From: Pseudomonadota bacterium
GTDB lineage: Bacteria > Bdellovibrionota_C > UBA2361 > SZUA-149 > DAOLCO01
Reading direction: 5' to 3'
Assembly (NCBI GenBank): GCA_027487795.1
Contig: JAIYCX010000038.1
Location: 1-41,204 of the forward strand
DNA length: 41,204 nucleotides
Shown: one piece after another, positions 1-7,047 of the stretch
Position numbering within the stretch: position 1 is the first letter of the stretch
How the letters are laid out: every line of letters starts with the position of its first letter
Notes under the pieces: model-generated
Told to the model about the DNA's origin: nothing
The model's input: the letters and a program-made list of their open reading frames with translations, nothing else
Database searches by the model: none
Program-made: the position numbers and the translations under genes

Positions 1-12
1 AGTAGTAAGACG

Positions 13-1221
13 ATGAGTACACACTATTTTAAGATAATTGCACGAGCAATTCGAGAGCTAAATTATTGTCCTTCAAGCTATCTTGAAACGCTAATCACTA
101 TGCTGCATACCAAAAATCTGCATAACGATGTGCGTATTCTAGTTTTCAGGTCACTCGCTCATGCCGGACCCGGGGGAGTGGAAGCGCTCAGAAAAACTAT
201 GATCGAATTTCCAAATAATAATTGGTCATGGGCTCTACTTGAATTGTCCCTTGTATTCAAGGACTTTCAAGCAAGATTTGAAGAGCTCATGCCAGTAGCT
301 TTGGAACAATCGTATTACCATGGAATGGGATTCCAGACATCGCTACCTTCTATCTCAGCGTCTTTCTTTGGTGAAAAGTTACAACCCGCTCTATTTGAAA
401 GATGGGAAAATGCAAAAGGCATATCAAACGGCCTTGAAGCTAGTGATAAACGAGATGGAGTCGCCGTAACTCTTGCTGCGATAGGAGGAATTCCAAAACT
501 AATCCAAGATTATGGTAATACTCCTCTTCGAATTCTTACCATCATAAACACCGTCAAATATCTTGTAACTCGTCAACAAGATTCAAAACCGAATTGTCCA
601 TTCTGGGCAAAAATTGCTTATGTACCGAATCTTAATTACGAATTTGCATGGGCGATTGAGATGGCAAAAAGCGAAAATCTGTTGATTCAACGACATGCTC
701 TCAATCTCTTGTGCTCATTTCTTAAGCACCCCAGTTGCACCGAGGAACAAAGGGTCAAAGCTTCAGAACTTATTATCGGGCTTCCAAAGACGGGAATTCC
801 TGTAGATAGGCAGCTGAGGCTAATGGTGAGTTTAGCAATTTTAGTGCGTTTTGCCATTCGTCTTGAGGAGGCAAAGAAGTCTCCTTTCCCTCAAGAGAAG
901 CTTTCTAAAGCTTTTGATAGTCTTGTTCAGGCGATCAGTATCTCTAATTCACTTCGAGACAAGTATCTGAGATTGATAAACCCAAAGGCTCGTCAAGAAC
1001 AAATGCTCGAACCGCTAGTAAGTTTCGAAAATGATATTCGATACCGAAAACTGCTTGGTGAAGAAGAGATCAAAGAACTTGAATCAGTATACTGCGACTA
1101 TATTGGACGCCACATATTTCCGATTTTTCAATACCTTCTTGAAACCTACAAACAGACGGTGGCAAATGACATGGAACTTGCTAAATTAATGGTGAGTCAA
1201 TTTGAAAATGCCCAGACGTAA
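13..1221 (+). CDS. Hypothetical protein, alpha-helical
   Basis: A 402-residue protein that I do not recognise. It is soluble, with no signal peptide or membrane segment. The composition (many Leu, Ala and Glu in repeated amphipathic stretches, such as the segments near residues 27-90 and 210-260) resembles an alpha-helical repeat protein of the HEAT/ARM kind, but no motif fixes a family. The four codons before the ATG are open up to the window edge and no Shine-Dalgarno is visible, so the true start may lie outside the window. The gene is followed by a GC-rich hairpin at 1252-1288 that probably ends its transcript. The next gene is on the opposite strand, so it is not in an operon downstream. 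Function unknown. Confidence 0.6.
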   Translation: MSTHYFKIIARAIRELNYCPSSYLETLITMLHTKNLHNDVRILVFRSLAHAGPGGVEALRKTMIEFPNNNWSWALLELSLVFKDFQARFEELMPVALEQSYYHGMGFQTSLPSISASFFGEKLQPALFERWENAKGISNGLEASDKRDGVAVTLAAIGGIPKLIQDYGNTPLRILTIINTVKYLVTRQQDSKPNCPFWAKIAYVPNLNYEFAWAIEMAKSENLLIQRHALNLLCSFLKHPSCTEEQRVKASELIIGLPKTGIPVDRQLRLMVSLAILVRFAIRLEEAKKSPFPQEKLSKAFDSLVQAISISNSLRDKYLRLINPKARQEQMLEPLVSFENDIRYRKLLGEEEIKELESVYCDYIGRHIFPIFQYLLETYKQTVANDMELAKLMVSQFENAQT

Positions 1222-1251
1222 TTTGACAGTTTCCCTCGATACTTAATTAGA

Positions 1252-1297
1252 GCGCTGCTGGTTTTGCCTTTAGGTTTCTCAGCAGCGCCTTTTATCC
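1252..1297 (+). terminator. Intrinsic terminator-like hairpin
   Basis: A 9-bp stem, GCGCTGCTG (1252-1260) with CAGCAGCGC (1280-1288), is followed by CTTTTATC. It lies just after the stop codon of the first gene and is a plausible rho-independent terminator for it. The loop is long (19 nt). Confidence 0.6.
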
Positions 1298-1316
1298 TCT
1301 ATTCAAATGAAAAAGC

Positions 1317-1348
1317 AACACCTAAGAAGAATAATCATCTTAGGTGTT
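1317..1348. terminator. Bidirectional terminator hairpin
   Basis: A perfect 11-bp stem, AACACCTAAGA (1317-1327) with TCTTAGGTGTT (1338-1348), and a 10-nt loop. Read on the minus strand it is followed by GCTTTTT, a typical U-tract. It lies just beyond the 3' end of the minus-strand GspF-like gene, so it probably terminates that gene and backs up the terminator of the first gene. Confidence 0.75.
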
Positions 1349-1367
1349 TATTAAAAAAAATTTTAAC

Positions 1368-2084
1368 CTATTTTTCCTCAAACCAACTAGAAAAGAGTAA
1401 TCTAAAATCTTCTACTTCTTTGCAATCTTCTAAGGCGTTAATTATAGCATCGCCACAATTACCGGTAACTGCAAATGCTTTCGACAGTGTCGATCCTACT
1501 TCAATTTCATCGCAAACCACTAGAAGATCCTCGCCTAATATTAAATTTGCCGATATCGAATCCGCAGAACTGGCTTCCGCTTGCAATAGCTTAAGTATTC
1601 TCAAAATAGGAAGTCCTGTTTCAAGCAAAATACCAAATTTGAAAAACATACTGGCATATGTACTGCGTTGAACCGGCGAAATTTCAGAGTGCTTAAATTC
1701 ACAACGATGTAACTTGGCTGCGGTAGCTAAAGTTTCATCCAGGCTACCTAACTCCTCTCCAAGATCGATCAGCTGAGCTACAATGGGTAGTTTACACCAG
1801 TTAAACTCATAAACAGTAGTTCCAATGCATTCGCCTTCTCGAACGTTAGCATCAATCTCAATTGTCAACGCTCTGAGTCGAAGATTATTGGTCTTCTCAG
1901 CAAGCTCAGATAAGATTGATAATATTGGAACGCCTTTGCCCACTAAATGGCCAAAGGTATCAAGCCAATCTGCAACTTCCGAAATAGTTGGATGACTTAT
2001 CCTTTCAAGCTGAGCTGCGGTGAAAGTTTGGTCATGAAACTTCCAACTAACTCCAATTACTTTTACCCTTTTCATGTTGTTCAT
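1368..2084 (-). CDS. Soluble GspF/PilC-like (T2SSF) tandem-domain protein
   Basis: A 238-residue protein that appears to contain two copies of the cytoplasmic T2SSF domain of type II secretion/type IV pilus inner-membrane proteins. The first copy (about residues 40-125) has GVPILSILSELAEKTNN..., a REGE segment and LIDLGEELGSLDETL. The second (about 140-225) has FFKFGILLETGLPILRILKLL. GspF/PilC proteins normally carry three membrane helices between and after these domains. None is present here, so this is a free-standing soluble version. The ATG at 2084 is preferred because GGAGG ends 5 nt before it; a TTG at 2096 lies inside that ribosome binding site. No pilus or secretion gene is nearby. 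The domain call rests on motif resemblance; the role is unknown. Confidence 0.6.
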   Translation of the reverse strand: MNNMKRVKVIGVSWKFHDQTFTAAQLERISHPTISEVADWLDTFGHLVGKGVPILSILSELAEKTNNLRLRALTIEIDANVREGECIGTTVYEFNWCKLPIVAQLIDLGEELGSLDETLATAAKLHRCEFKHSEISPVQRSTYASMFFKFGILLETGLPILRILKLLQAEASSADSISANLILGEDLLVVCDEIEVGSTLSKAFAVTGNCGDAIINALEDCKEVEDFRLLFSSWFEEK

Positions 2085-2192
2085 AAGAACCTCCAAAAAA
2101 CGAACGAAAGAACTAAAACCCTCAGCCTTAAGCTATCATTTTATGTTGTTTGAAAGCAACTACAGCTCGCTCGGCGAGCAGAGGATAAAATT

Positions 2193-2306
2193 TAAAATAG
2201 GTACATGCCTCTGTTTAAACCTAATAAACCCTAAGGATAAATATCCCTTATTATTAAATAACTTAATTTCATATAAGACTTTAGAGAGAGGCATGTACCT
2301 ATTTTA
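2193..2306. repeat. 114-bp element with perfect 20-bp terminal inverted repeats
   Basis: The 20 bases at 2193-2212 are the exact reverse complement of those at 2287-2306 (core GGTACATGCCTCT / AGAGGCATGTACC). The 74-bp centre has no gene but holds a smaller near-palindrome, AAGGATA-AA-TATCC, around 2232-2248. The element occupies most of the 313-base gap between the GspF-like and AhpD-like genes. It looks like a small non-autonomous palindromic element or an RNA that folds into a long hairpin. I see no clear target-site duplication. Confidence 0.6.
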
Positions 2307-2379
2307 GTACCTTTAAGAATAATTGTAGGTATATAATCTGCGGCGTTATAATGCTTTTCCTACAAAAGGTAGTTAAATA

Positions 2380-2401
2380 GGGGCGGAAATTAATCCGCCC
2401 C
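2380..2401 (-). terminator. Terminator hairpin of the AhpD-like gene
   Basis: An 8-bp GC-rich stem, GGGGCGGA (2380-2387) and TCCGCCCC (2394-2401), with a 6-nt loop lies 9 bases beyond the stop codon of the minus-strand gene. On the minus strand it is followed by TATTTAAC, a weak U-tract. Confidence 0.6.
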
Positions 2402-2409
2402 CTAACATA

Positions 2410-2958
2410 TTAGGCAGCTTTCTTTATATCTTTAGTAGAGACAAACGGGAAATCAATCTCAGTTGCAGCTATATGATTGAAGTAATTTGTAAAGATATTT
2501 TGAGTTACTACAGCGACTATTTCTACAATCTCTTCATCGCTATAACCTGCGTTTCTAATCGCAGTTACATCACTATCGCTTACATGACCACGAAGTTCTA
2601 CAATTTGTGATGCAAAAGTAAGCGCAGCTTGAGTCTTTGTATCGGCTGATTTGCCATGTAGATTTTGCTCGAGTTCGCTTTCAGTTATTTTTTGCATCTT
2701 TCCTAGGGTGGTGTGAGCTGAGGCACAGTAGTCGCATGAATTTACACCCGCGACGACAAGAGCCAATTGTTCTCTTAAAGCGCCACGAATTTTGGTTCCA
2801 CTAAGCGCTACCACACCATTTACATAGTAGCCTAACGCTGCTGAGGAGTGTGCAAGGGTCGTGAAAAGGTTTGGAGTGCTTCCAAGCATTTTCTTAACTC
2901 CCTCAAGAAGTTCTTGTGATTTTACATCTGGGTTTGTGTTTGGATTAATGCGTGTCAT
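2410..2958 (-). CDS. AhpD-type carboxymuconolactone decarboxylase family protein
   Basis: A 182-residue protein of the CMD/AhpD fold (alkylhydroperoxidase-like). It has the complete AhpD signature E-x11-C-x2-C-x3-H: Glu63, Cys75, Cys78 and His82, in LREQ...SCDYCASAH. In AhpD proteins the two cysteines reduce peroxides or act as a thiol-disulfide relay, so a peroxidase or redox role in the cytoplasm is likely; the substrate is not known. It is transcribed divergently from a TetR regulator, and two perfect palindromes lie between them, which points to control by that regulator. Close homologues are often annotated as carboxymuconolactone decarboxylase, but the intact CxxC favours the AhpD-like chemistry. 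Confidence 0.85.
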   Translation of the reverse strand: MTRINPNTNPDVKSQELLEGVKKMLGSTPNLFTTLAHSSAALGYYVNGVVALSGTKIRGALREQLALVVAGVNSCDYCASAHTTLGKMQKITESELEQNLHGKSADTKTQAALTFASQIVELRGHVSDSDVTAIRNAGYSDEEIVEIVAVVTQNIFTNYFNHIAATEIDFPFVSTKDIKKAA

Positions 2959-2985
2959 TTTTTATTTCCTTTTAAATTAGTTTCC

Positions 2986-3044
2986 AATGGTAAACCGATA
3001 GGTTTACCATTAACGCTAATGTAAACCTATCGGTTTACATTAGC
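2986..3044. promoter_or_regulatory. Two tandem TetR-type operators
   Basis: Two perfect palindromes share the core GTAAACC-N4-GGTTTAC. The first is 2986-3011 (11-bp arms, spacer GATA) and the second is 3015-3044 (13-bp arms, spacer TATC). Their centres are 31 bp apart, about three helical turns. TTTACA in the right arm of the second (3034-3039) can act as the -35 box for tetR, with TATAAT at 3058-3063 (18-bp spacer). This fits autorepression and repression of the divergent ahpD-like gene. Confidence 0.85.
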
Positions 3045-3104
3045 AAGTGTTTTCTGTTATAATTAAGAATTATAAGACAGAAAATGCATAACTATTTGTA
3101 AATT

Positions 3105-3671
3105 ATGGGAAAAAGAGAAGATATCATTCAACAAGCACATGACGTGTTCTACGCAAGCGGATTTCACGTATCAGGAATCTCAACTCTTTTAGCTGAAACT
3201 GGGATTTCAAAGAGGACTTTATATAAATACTTTCGTTCTAAAGAAGAACTAATTGTAGAAGTGCTCGGCTATTATCATAAGAAGCTATTTGAAGAGATGC
3301 CCGCTGAGCTTGCACGAAGGACTAAATCTCCAGCTGGAAAAATTCTTGCAATATTTGATATCAAGGCTGAGTCTGTGAAAAAAGGGGATCTTAGAGGATG
3401 TATGGCCATGAAAGCAAAGCTTGAATTTGATCGCTCAAACTCAGAAATTGAAAATGCCTGTCTAAAGTTTACTCATGATCTTCAAAAGTATTTTTTTCAA
3501 TTATGTGAACAAAATGGCTGCAAACATTCCAAACTCTTGTCAAGGCAATTAATGGTTCTTCTGGATGGCGCAATTATAATGAGTCAGATGTGTGGTGATC
3601 ACTCGGTCTTTGAAATTTCAAAAAAAGCAGCAAAGCAACTTATAGAATCTGATACTAAAAAGGCTTCATGA
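3105..3671 (+). CDS. TetR/AcrR family transcriptional regulator
   Basis: A 188-residue protein with a TetR N-terminal DNA-binding domain (about residues 3-50). The helix-turn-helix runs through GISTLLAETGISKRTLYKYF (24-43), a typical TetR recognition helix. The C-terminal half is the variable ligand-binding and dimer domain; it contains several cysteines (such as Cys97 in GDLRGCMAMK), which would fit redox or electrophile sensing but does not prove it. It faces the AhpD-like gene across two matching operators and overlaps the next gene by 4 bases (ATGA), so the two are probably cotranscribed. No strong Shine-Dalgarno precedes the ATG. Confidence 0.9.
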   Translation: MGKREDIIQQAHDVFYASGFHVSGISTLLAETGISKRTLYKYFRSKEELIVEVLGYYHKKLFEEMPAELARRTKSPAGKILAIFDIKAESVKKGDLRGCMAMKAKLEFDRSNSEIENACLKFTHDLQKYFFQLCEQNGCKHSKLLSRQLMVLLDGAIIMSQMCGDHSVFEISKKAAKQLIESDTKKAS

Positions 3672-4261
3672 AACAACCACTATCAAAATTATTAAATGAA
3701 GTTAGAAATTGCACCTTATGTAAAGAAGGTTTACCACTGGGGCCAAGGCCGGTGCTACAGCTTTCTAAAAAGGCTAAAATCCTAATCGCTGGGCAAGCAC
3801 CGGGAAAAAGAGTTCATGCTTCTGGTATTCCTTTTGATGATGCAAGTGGAGACAGGCTCCGTGAATGGATGGGAATAGATCGTGATACTTTTTATGATGA
3901 TGAAAAAATTGCGATTCTTCCAATGGGGTTTTGTTATCCTGGAACTGGAAAAAATGGAGATCTACCACCAAGAATAGAGTGTGCTCCAACTTGGCGAGAT
4001 AAACTTTTAATGTACTCTCCACAGATTGAATTTACTCTTGTCATTGGACTCTATGCACAAGAATGGCACCTTAAAGAGCAGCAGAAAAGTAATCTCACTG
4101 AGACTGTAAAAGCATGGAAGGAGTTTTGGCCATCTCAACTTCCCTTGCCACATCCCAGTCCACGAAATAATATTTGGCTAAAAAAAAATCCTTGGTTTAT
4201 TTCCTCTGTTGTACCGCTGCTTCAAAAGAGGATACAAAAAATACTTAATGGCTCTAAGTAG
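3668..4261 (+). CDS. Uracil-DNA glycosylase family protein
   Basis: A 197-residue member of the uracil-DNA glycosylase superfamily (COG1573-like). Motif 1 is GQAPGKRVHASGIPFDDASG (42-61). The C-terminal LPHPSPRN motif corresponds to the second catalytic loop. An N-terminal CTLC pair (Cys15, Cys18) and conserved PMGFCYPG and NPWF segments match the subfamily with LCxxGLPLGPRPVLQ near the N-terminus. Members are predicted to act on damaged or uracil-containing bases; I know of no substrate proven for this subfamily. The start codon overlaps the tetR stop (ATGA), so translation is probably coupled. Confidence 0.85.
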   Translation: MKQPLSKLLNEVRNCTLCKEGLPLGPRPVLQLSKKAKILIAGQAPGKRVHASGIPFDDASGDRLREWMGIDRDTFYDDEKIAILPMGFCYPGTGKNGDLPPRIECAPTWRDKLLMYSPQIEFTLVIGLYAQEWHLKEQQKSNLTETVKAWKEFWPSQLPLPHPSPRNNIWLKKNPWFISSVVPLLQKRIQKILNGSK

Positions 4262-4293
4262 GCTTGTTTTAAATCGCAACAGCTTAGATTTAT

Positions 4294-5037
4294 TTAGTGC
4301 GTACTAAAGATTTTTAGAAAAATCCTATCTAGAAAACCCTCTGGAAGCGATAAAGACTCTTCAGCTGTTTCACGCGGAATTGCAATCGTACGTTTATATC
4401 CAGCTGCATATCCCTGACAAATAGTGCATTTCTTAACATGATCAAGTACTGGCTCACGGACATCTTCGTCAAGTATTCCGTCTATCATATCAAGGAGAAG
4501 ATCCAGACGACCTCCACAAGTCATTTCATCAGCCCCACAAAGCTCTGGCATTAATATTTCTGCGATATGTTTACGAGCTCGGTGAAGTCGTTGTCGTACA
4601 GTTGCAGTGGAGAGGTTAAGTTGTTCCGCTACTTCTTCTGAACTAAATTCCTCAACGTCACGTAAAATCATTACTAATCGCTGGTCATCAGAAAGCTTGT
4701 CCATCGCCAAATTTATTACCTGCCGTAGCTCTAGATCACTCAATTGTTTGGTGCTATTAAAATCTTCGATGGTATCAGTGTACTCGTTTGTGCGAGAGGA
4801 ACGTGATGAAACCTGCTTCAATTTATTTAAGGCAGTATTAACTGCAATTCGATGTATCCATGTTTTCATACTAGATCTACCATCAAAGTTAGCGCGAGAC
4901 CGCCAAGCCGCCATAAAGGTTTCTTGCAATGCATCTTCAGCTTCCGCATCATTGCGTAAAATCCTATTGATTACAGCAATAAACCTCGGTGCAGATTCTC
5001 TCGCACACATCTCAAATTCTTCTTTTGTCCACTGCAT
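4294..5037 (-). CDS. ECF RNA polymerase sigma factor with C-terminal zinc-finger anti-sigma-like domain
   Basis: A 247-residue ECF sigma factor. Region 2 (about 13-78) has DAEDALQETFMAAWRSR and RSSMKTWIHRIAVNTALNKL; region 4 (about 104-160) has LSDDQRLVMILRDVEEFSSEEVA and an HTH. A C-terminal extension carries C174-x25-H200-x3-C204-x2-C207, the zf-HC2/ZAS pattern normally found in separate anti-sigma factors. The sigma factor may therefore hold its own zinc-binding switch, for instance a redox or zinc sensor (inference). No separate anti-sigma gene is adjacent. The gene is divergent from an SPW membrane protein, and both are preceded by the same promoter motif, so autoregulation is likely. 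Confidence 0.9.
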   Translation of the reverse strand: MQWTKEEFEMCARESAPRFIAVINRILRNDAEAEDALQETFMAAWRSRANFDGRSSMKTWIHRIAVNTALNKLKQVSSRSSRTNEYTDTIEDFNSTKQLSDLELRQVINLAMDKLSDDQRLVMILRDVEEFSSEEVAEQLNLSTATVRQRLHRARKHIAEILMPELCGADEMTCGGRLDLLLDMIDGILDEDVREPVLDHVKKCTICQGYAAGYKRTIAIPRETAEESLSLPEGFLDRIFLKIFSTH

Positions 5038-5050
5038 TATAATGTACCTT

Positions 5051-5083
5051 TAATTAGACAAAGAAAGTCTATTCCTTGTGACA
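5051..5083 (-). promoter_or_regulatory. ECF-type promoter of the sigma factor gene
   Basis: On the minus strand TGTCACA (5083-5077) is followed, after 16 bp, by TGTCTAA within TTGTCTAATTA (5061-5051). The same two blocks at the same spacing precede the divergent SPW gene. The -35 TGTCACA and the GTC in the -10 resemble promoters described for ECF41-group sigma factors (TGTCACA and CGTC). Confidence 0.7.
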
Positions 5084-5132
5084 TTGAATCACAACTCTTA
5101 TTATCAATATGAAAATAAATTTTGTACTTGCC

Positions 5133-5165
5133 TGTCACAGAATGCACAGATGGATTGTCTAATTA
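5133..5165 (+). promoter_or_regulatory. ECF-type promoter of the SPW protein gene
   Basis: TGTCACA (5133-5139), 15 unmatched bases, then TTGTCTAATTA (5155-5165). This matches the sigma-factor promoter on the other strand block for block, with identical spacing. Downstream, 5169-5190 is an 8-bp inverted repeat (ATATTGGT/ACCAATAT, 6-nt spacer) that would lie at the start of the mRNA. Confidence 0.7.
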
Positions 5166-5234
5166 GATATATTGGTAATGACACCAATATAAATTAATCC
5201 AGCCTAAATGGCTAAACCTAAATGGAGAATTACT

Positions 5235-5621
5235 ATGAATATTCGATTTGTTGATCGCCGTGTACACGCATTAATTGATTACCCAGTTGCAATCAGTCTA
5301 ATGGCTATGCCATTTGTACTTGGTTTAGGTGCTGTTAATCCGGTAGCCAAATGGTTATCAGTTGCAACTGGAGTTGCTGCATTACTACTTACGCTACTTA
5401 CGGATCATGAGCTAGGTGTTATACGGGTCATACCCTATTCGATTCACGTTGCAGTTGACCGCGTTGTTGGGACTACGTTTCTTCTTGCACCGTTCGTTTT
5501 TGGTATGGTCGGCATAGATGCTCTTTATTATTGGGCTAATGCCGCAGCAGTACTCACAGCAACTGCCATTTTGAATGCTCCTGAGCAAGATGGAAATCTT
5601 AGAGTTATGGTCAGTAACTGA
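5235..5621 (+). CDS. SPW repeat-family membrane protein
   Basis: A 128-residue integral membrane protein with about four hydrophobic segments. Two repeated halves contain FVLGLG...WLSVATGVAALLLTLLTDHELG and FLLAPFVFGMVG...YYWANAAAVLTATAIL, as in the SPW repeat family (PF03779). The function of that family is not known; a role in the envelope is likely. The ATG at 5235 is preferred over an upstream ATG at 5208, because GGAG lies 8 nt before it and the nine extra residues are hydrophilic and not family-like. It is divergent from the ECF sigma gene and shares its promoter motif, so it is probably a direct target of that sigma factor. Confidence 0.8.
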   Translation: MNIRFVDRRVHALIDYPVAISLMAMPFVLGLGAVNPVAKWLSVATGVAALLLTLLTDHELGVIRVIPYSIHVAVDRVVGTTFLLAPFVFGMVGIDALYYWANAAAVLTATAILNAPEQDGNLRVMVSN

Positions 5622-5677
5622 ATGCAAAAGTTTTGAATAAAACGATTCTCAACGAAGCAACATTTGGTCCGCCATCA

Positions 5678-5702
5678 CTCCTCAGAGAATAGCTCTGAGG
5701 AG
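5678..5702. terminator. Hairpin downstream of the SPW gene
   Basis: A perfect 10-bp stem, CTCCTCAGAG (5678-5687) and CTCTGAGGAG (5693-5702), with a 5-nt loop lies 56 bases after the SPW stop codon. There is no U-tract, so it may be a transcript-end stabiliser rather than a full terminator. Confidence 0.4.
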
Positions 5703-5774
5703 GACTCGGAAACTGTTGGATGCGCAGTATGGTAGGGTAGGTAGTTTTAGGAGAACCACTAATCTAGTGGTTAA

Positions 5775-5885
5775 TCCTTAATCGCGATAGTTCGTTCCGT
5801 TGCTATTCGCTGAAGCTCGGGATCTAGTGCCGTGAGTTTATCTGGATGATTCATCATCATTTTGTTTTTAAAGCGACTCTATTTT
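5775..5885 (-). pseudogene. Decayed fragment of a DnaJ-domain gene
   Basis: This stretch is clearly related to the complete J-domain gene at 7788-8249 (compare the 7824-7925 part) and lies in the same orientation. On the minus strand it still encodes a piece like FKNKMMMNHPDKL.ALDPELQRIATERTIAIK, including the HPD motif. Both ends of the gene are missing. It sits in the 374-base gap between the SPW gene and the AbiEi-like gene; the rest of that gap holds a hairpin and an operator. The two copies bracket the AbiEi-like and ParDE modules. Confidence 0.8.
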
Positions 5886-5948
5886 CTTCTTTTAAAACAG
5901 CAAGAATTTAATAATTAGAGAAACTTATGTGGCGACATTCTCTATTCA

Positions 5949-5990
5949 TTATTCTACACTATTCATTCTATTACGAATAGTGTAGAATAA
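5949..5990 (+). promoter_or_regulatory. Operator/promoter of the AbiEi-like regulator
   Basis: A perfect 16-bp inverted repeat (TTATTCTACACTATTC, 5949-5964, and its complement at 5975-5990) with a 10-nt spacer ends 5 bases before the ATG. A -10 like box TAGAAT (5983-5988) lies in the right arm, 7 nt before the start codon, which suggests a leaderless mRNA. The -35 (TATTCA, 5960-5965) is weak. The layout resembles that of the AbiEi operator at 19485-19530. Confidence 0.7.
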
Positions 5991-5995
5991 GATAT

Positions 5996-6721
5996 ATGAA
6001 GAACTCATTTATAACAAAGAAGATTAAGCCTAAGGACAAAACACCTAATATCTTCGCCAATGCATCAGCTTTTTTGCTCAGTAAGATATTATTGGATCAA
6101 CCTGAAAACCTTAGAGTAAATCAATTAGCTAAGTTGTCAGGGGTAAGTGTTGGACTTGTTCATAAAGTCGTCTCGCAACTACTAGAGGAAGGCCTAGTGG
6201 TTAGCCAGGGAGTAAGAACTGCTAAGAAGTATGAAGTTAAAAAACCGAAAGAGCTACTTAAGAAATGGATCTCATATTACAACATCACTGAAAAATGTAA
6301 ATTCCATACCTATAATATTGGCATAAGCAAAAGCGAATTAATAAATAAAATCAAAAAGTCTGAGTTTAAAGATGACCTTGCGTTTGCACTGCATAGCGCA
6401 TGCTTTGATAATAAATTCACTAATCTAGAAACTAGCGAATTTTATTTACTTAAAAAAGATGTTCGAAAAGAAATAGTGAATTTATTGAAACTTGAGCCCG
6501 TTGACAGAGGCTATCAGGTTTTACTGATAGAGCCATATTATTCTAAAATGCTTGAATCTCAAAAAAACATAGATCCTAAATCAAAGATTTTGATTAGCCC
6601 TCCTTTACTTACTTTCTTGGATCTATACCATTTTCCTCTTAGGGGACATGAACAAGCAGAATATTTGCTAAGAAAGAATCCAGATTTGAGAAAAATATCA
6701 GCTTTATACTTTAATAAATAA
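5996..6721 (+). CDS. Winged-helix AbiEi-type antitoxin/regulator
   Basis: A 241-residue protein with an N-terminal winged helix (about 25-80: NLRVNQLAKLSGVSVGLVHKVVSQLLEEGLV) followed by an alpha/beta domain ending in a segment like HFPLRGHEQAEYLL. This resembles the AbiEi-like transcriptional regulators of type IV toxin-antitoxin systems (COG4861-like). In such systems the antitoxin represses its own operon and counteracts a nucleotidyltransferase toxin. Here the following gene is only a short open frame, so the toxin seems to have been lost. The palindrome ending just before the start codon fits autorepression. The family call is moderate. Confidence 0.65.
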   Translation: MKNSFITKKIKPKDKTPNIFANASAFLLSKILLDQPENLRVNQLAKLSGVSVGLVHKVVSQLLEEGLVVSQGVRTAKKYEVKKPKELLKKWISYYNITEKCKFHTYNIGISKSELINKIKKSEFKDDLAFALHSACFDNKFTNLETSEFYLLKKDVRKEIVNLLKLEPVDRGYQVLLIEPYYSKMLESQKNIDPKSKILISPPLLTFLDLYHFPLRGHEQAEYLLRKNPDLRKISALYFNK

Positions 6722-6722
6722 T

Positions 6723-6902
6723 ATGAATAAAAAATCACTGGATAATGTACTATCGGAAGTAGTTAAGGTATTTGGGCCTTATTCTGATAATATTAAGAGG
6801 AGACGGAATTCCTTTTTACTGTTTTTTATCGGAGTTTCTGTAATAATTGGACAAAAGGGAAACAACTTGTTTCCCAAATTCTTTGCATTTTTAAAAATCT
6901 GA
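6723..6902 (+). pseudogene. Short ORF, possible remnant of a nucleotidyltransferase toxin
   Basis: A 59-codon frame begins one base after the AbiEi-like stop: MNKKSLDNVLSEVVKVFGPY. This start resembles the N-termini of nucleotidyltransferase-like partners of COG4861 antitoxins, but the frame runs into an unrelated basic/hydrophobic stretch and stops. The end contains a perfect 8-bp palindrome (6857-6875). I read it as a truncated partner gene; a genuine 59-residue peptide cannot be excluded. Confidence 0.4.
6857..6875. repeat. Short palindrome GGGAAACA-ACT-TGTTTCCC
   Basis: A perfect 8-bp inverted repeat with a 3-nt loop. It is nearly the same sequence as two palindromes inside the DUF1016 gene (24322-24340 and 24355-24373). 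It may serve as a transcript-end hairpin here. Confidence 0.6.
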
Positions 6903-7047
6903 CTAATTATTTAGTTTATAGCTATAACTGGCGGTAACTACTAAAAAACTTGCGTTCGCTAACACTACTCATCGAATATTTGGGGGGGGCTGAAAATTCA
7001 ATTTAAAGGATTTATGATAGAATCTTTAACTTTACCAATAACAATCA

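Noticed and set aside
1264..1671. 135-codon plus-strand frame
   Set aside because: It overlaps the GspF-like gene on the other strand and begins inside a terminator hairpin.
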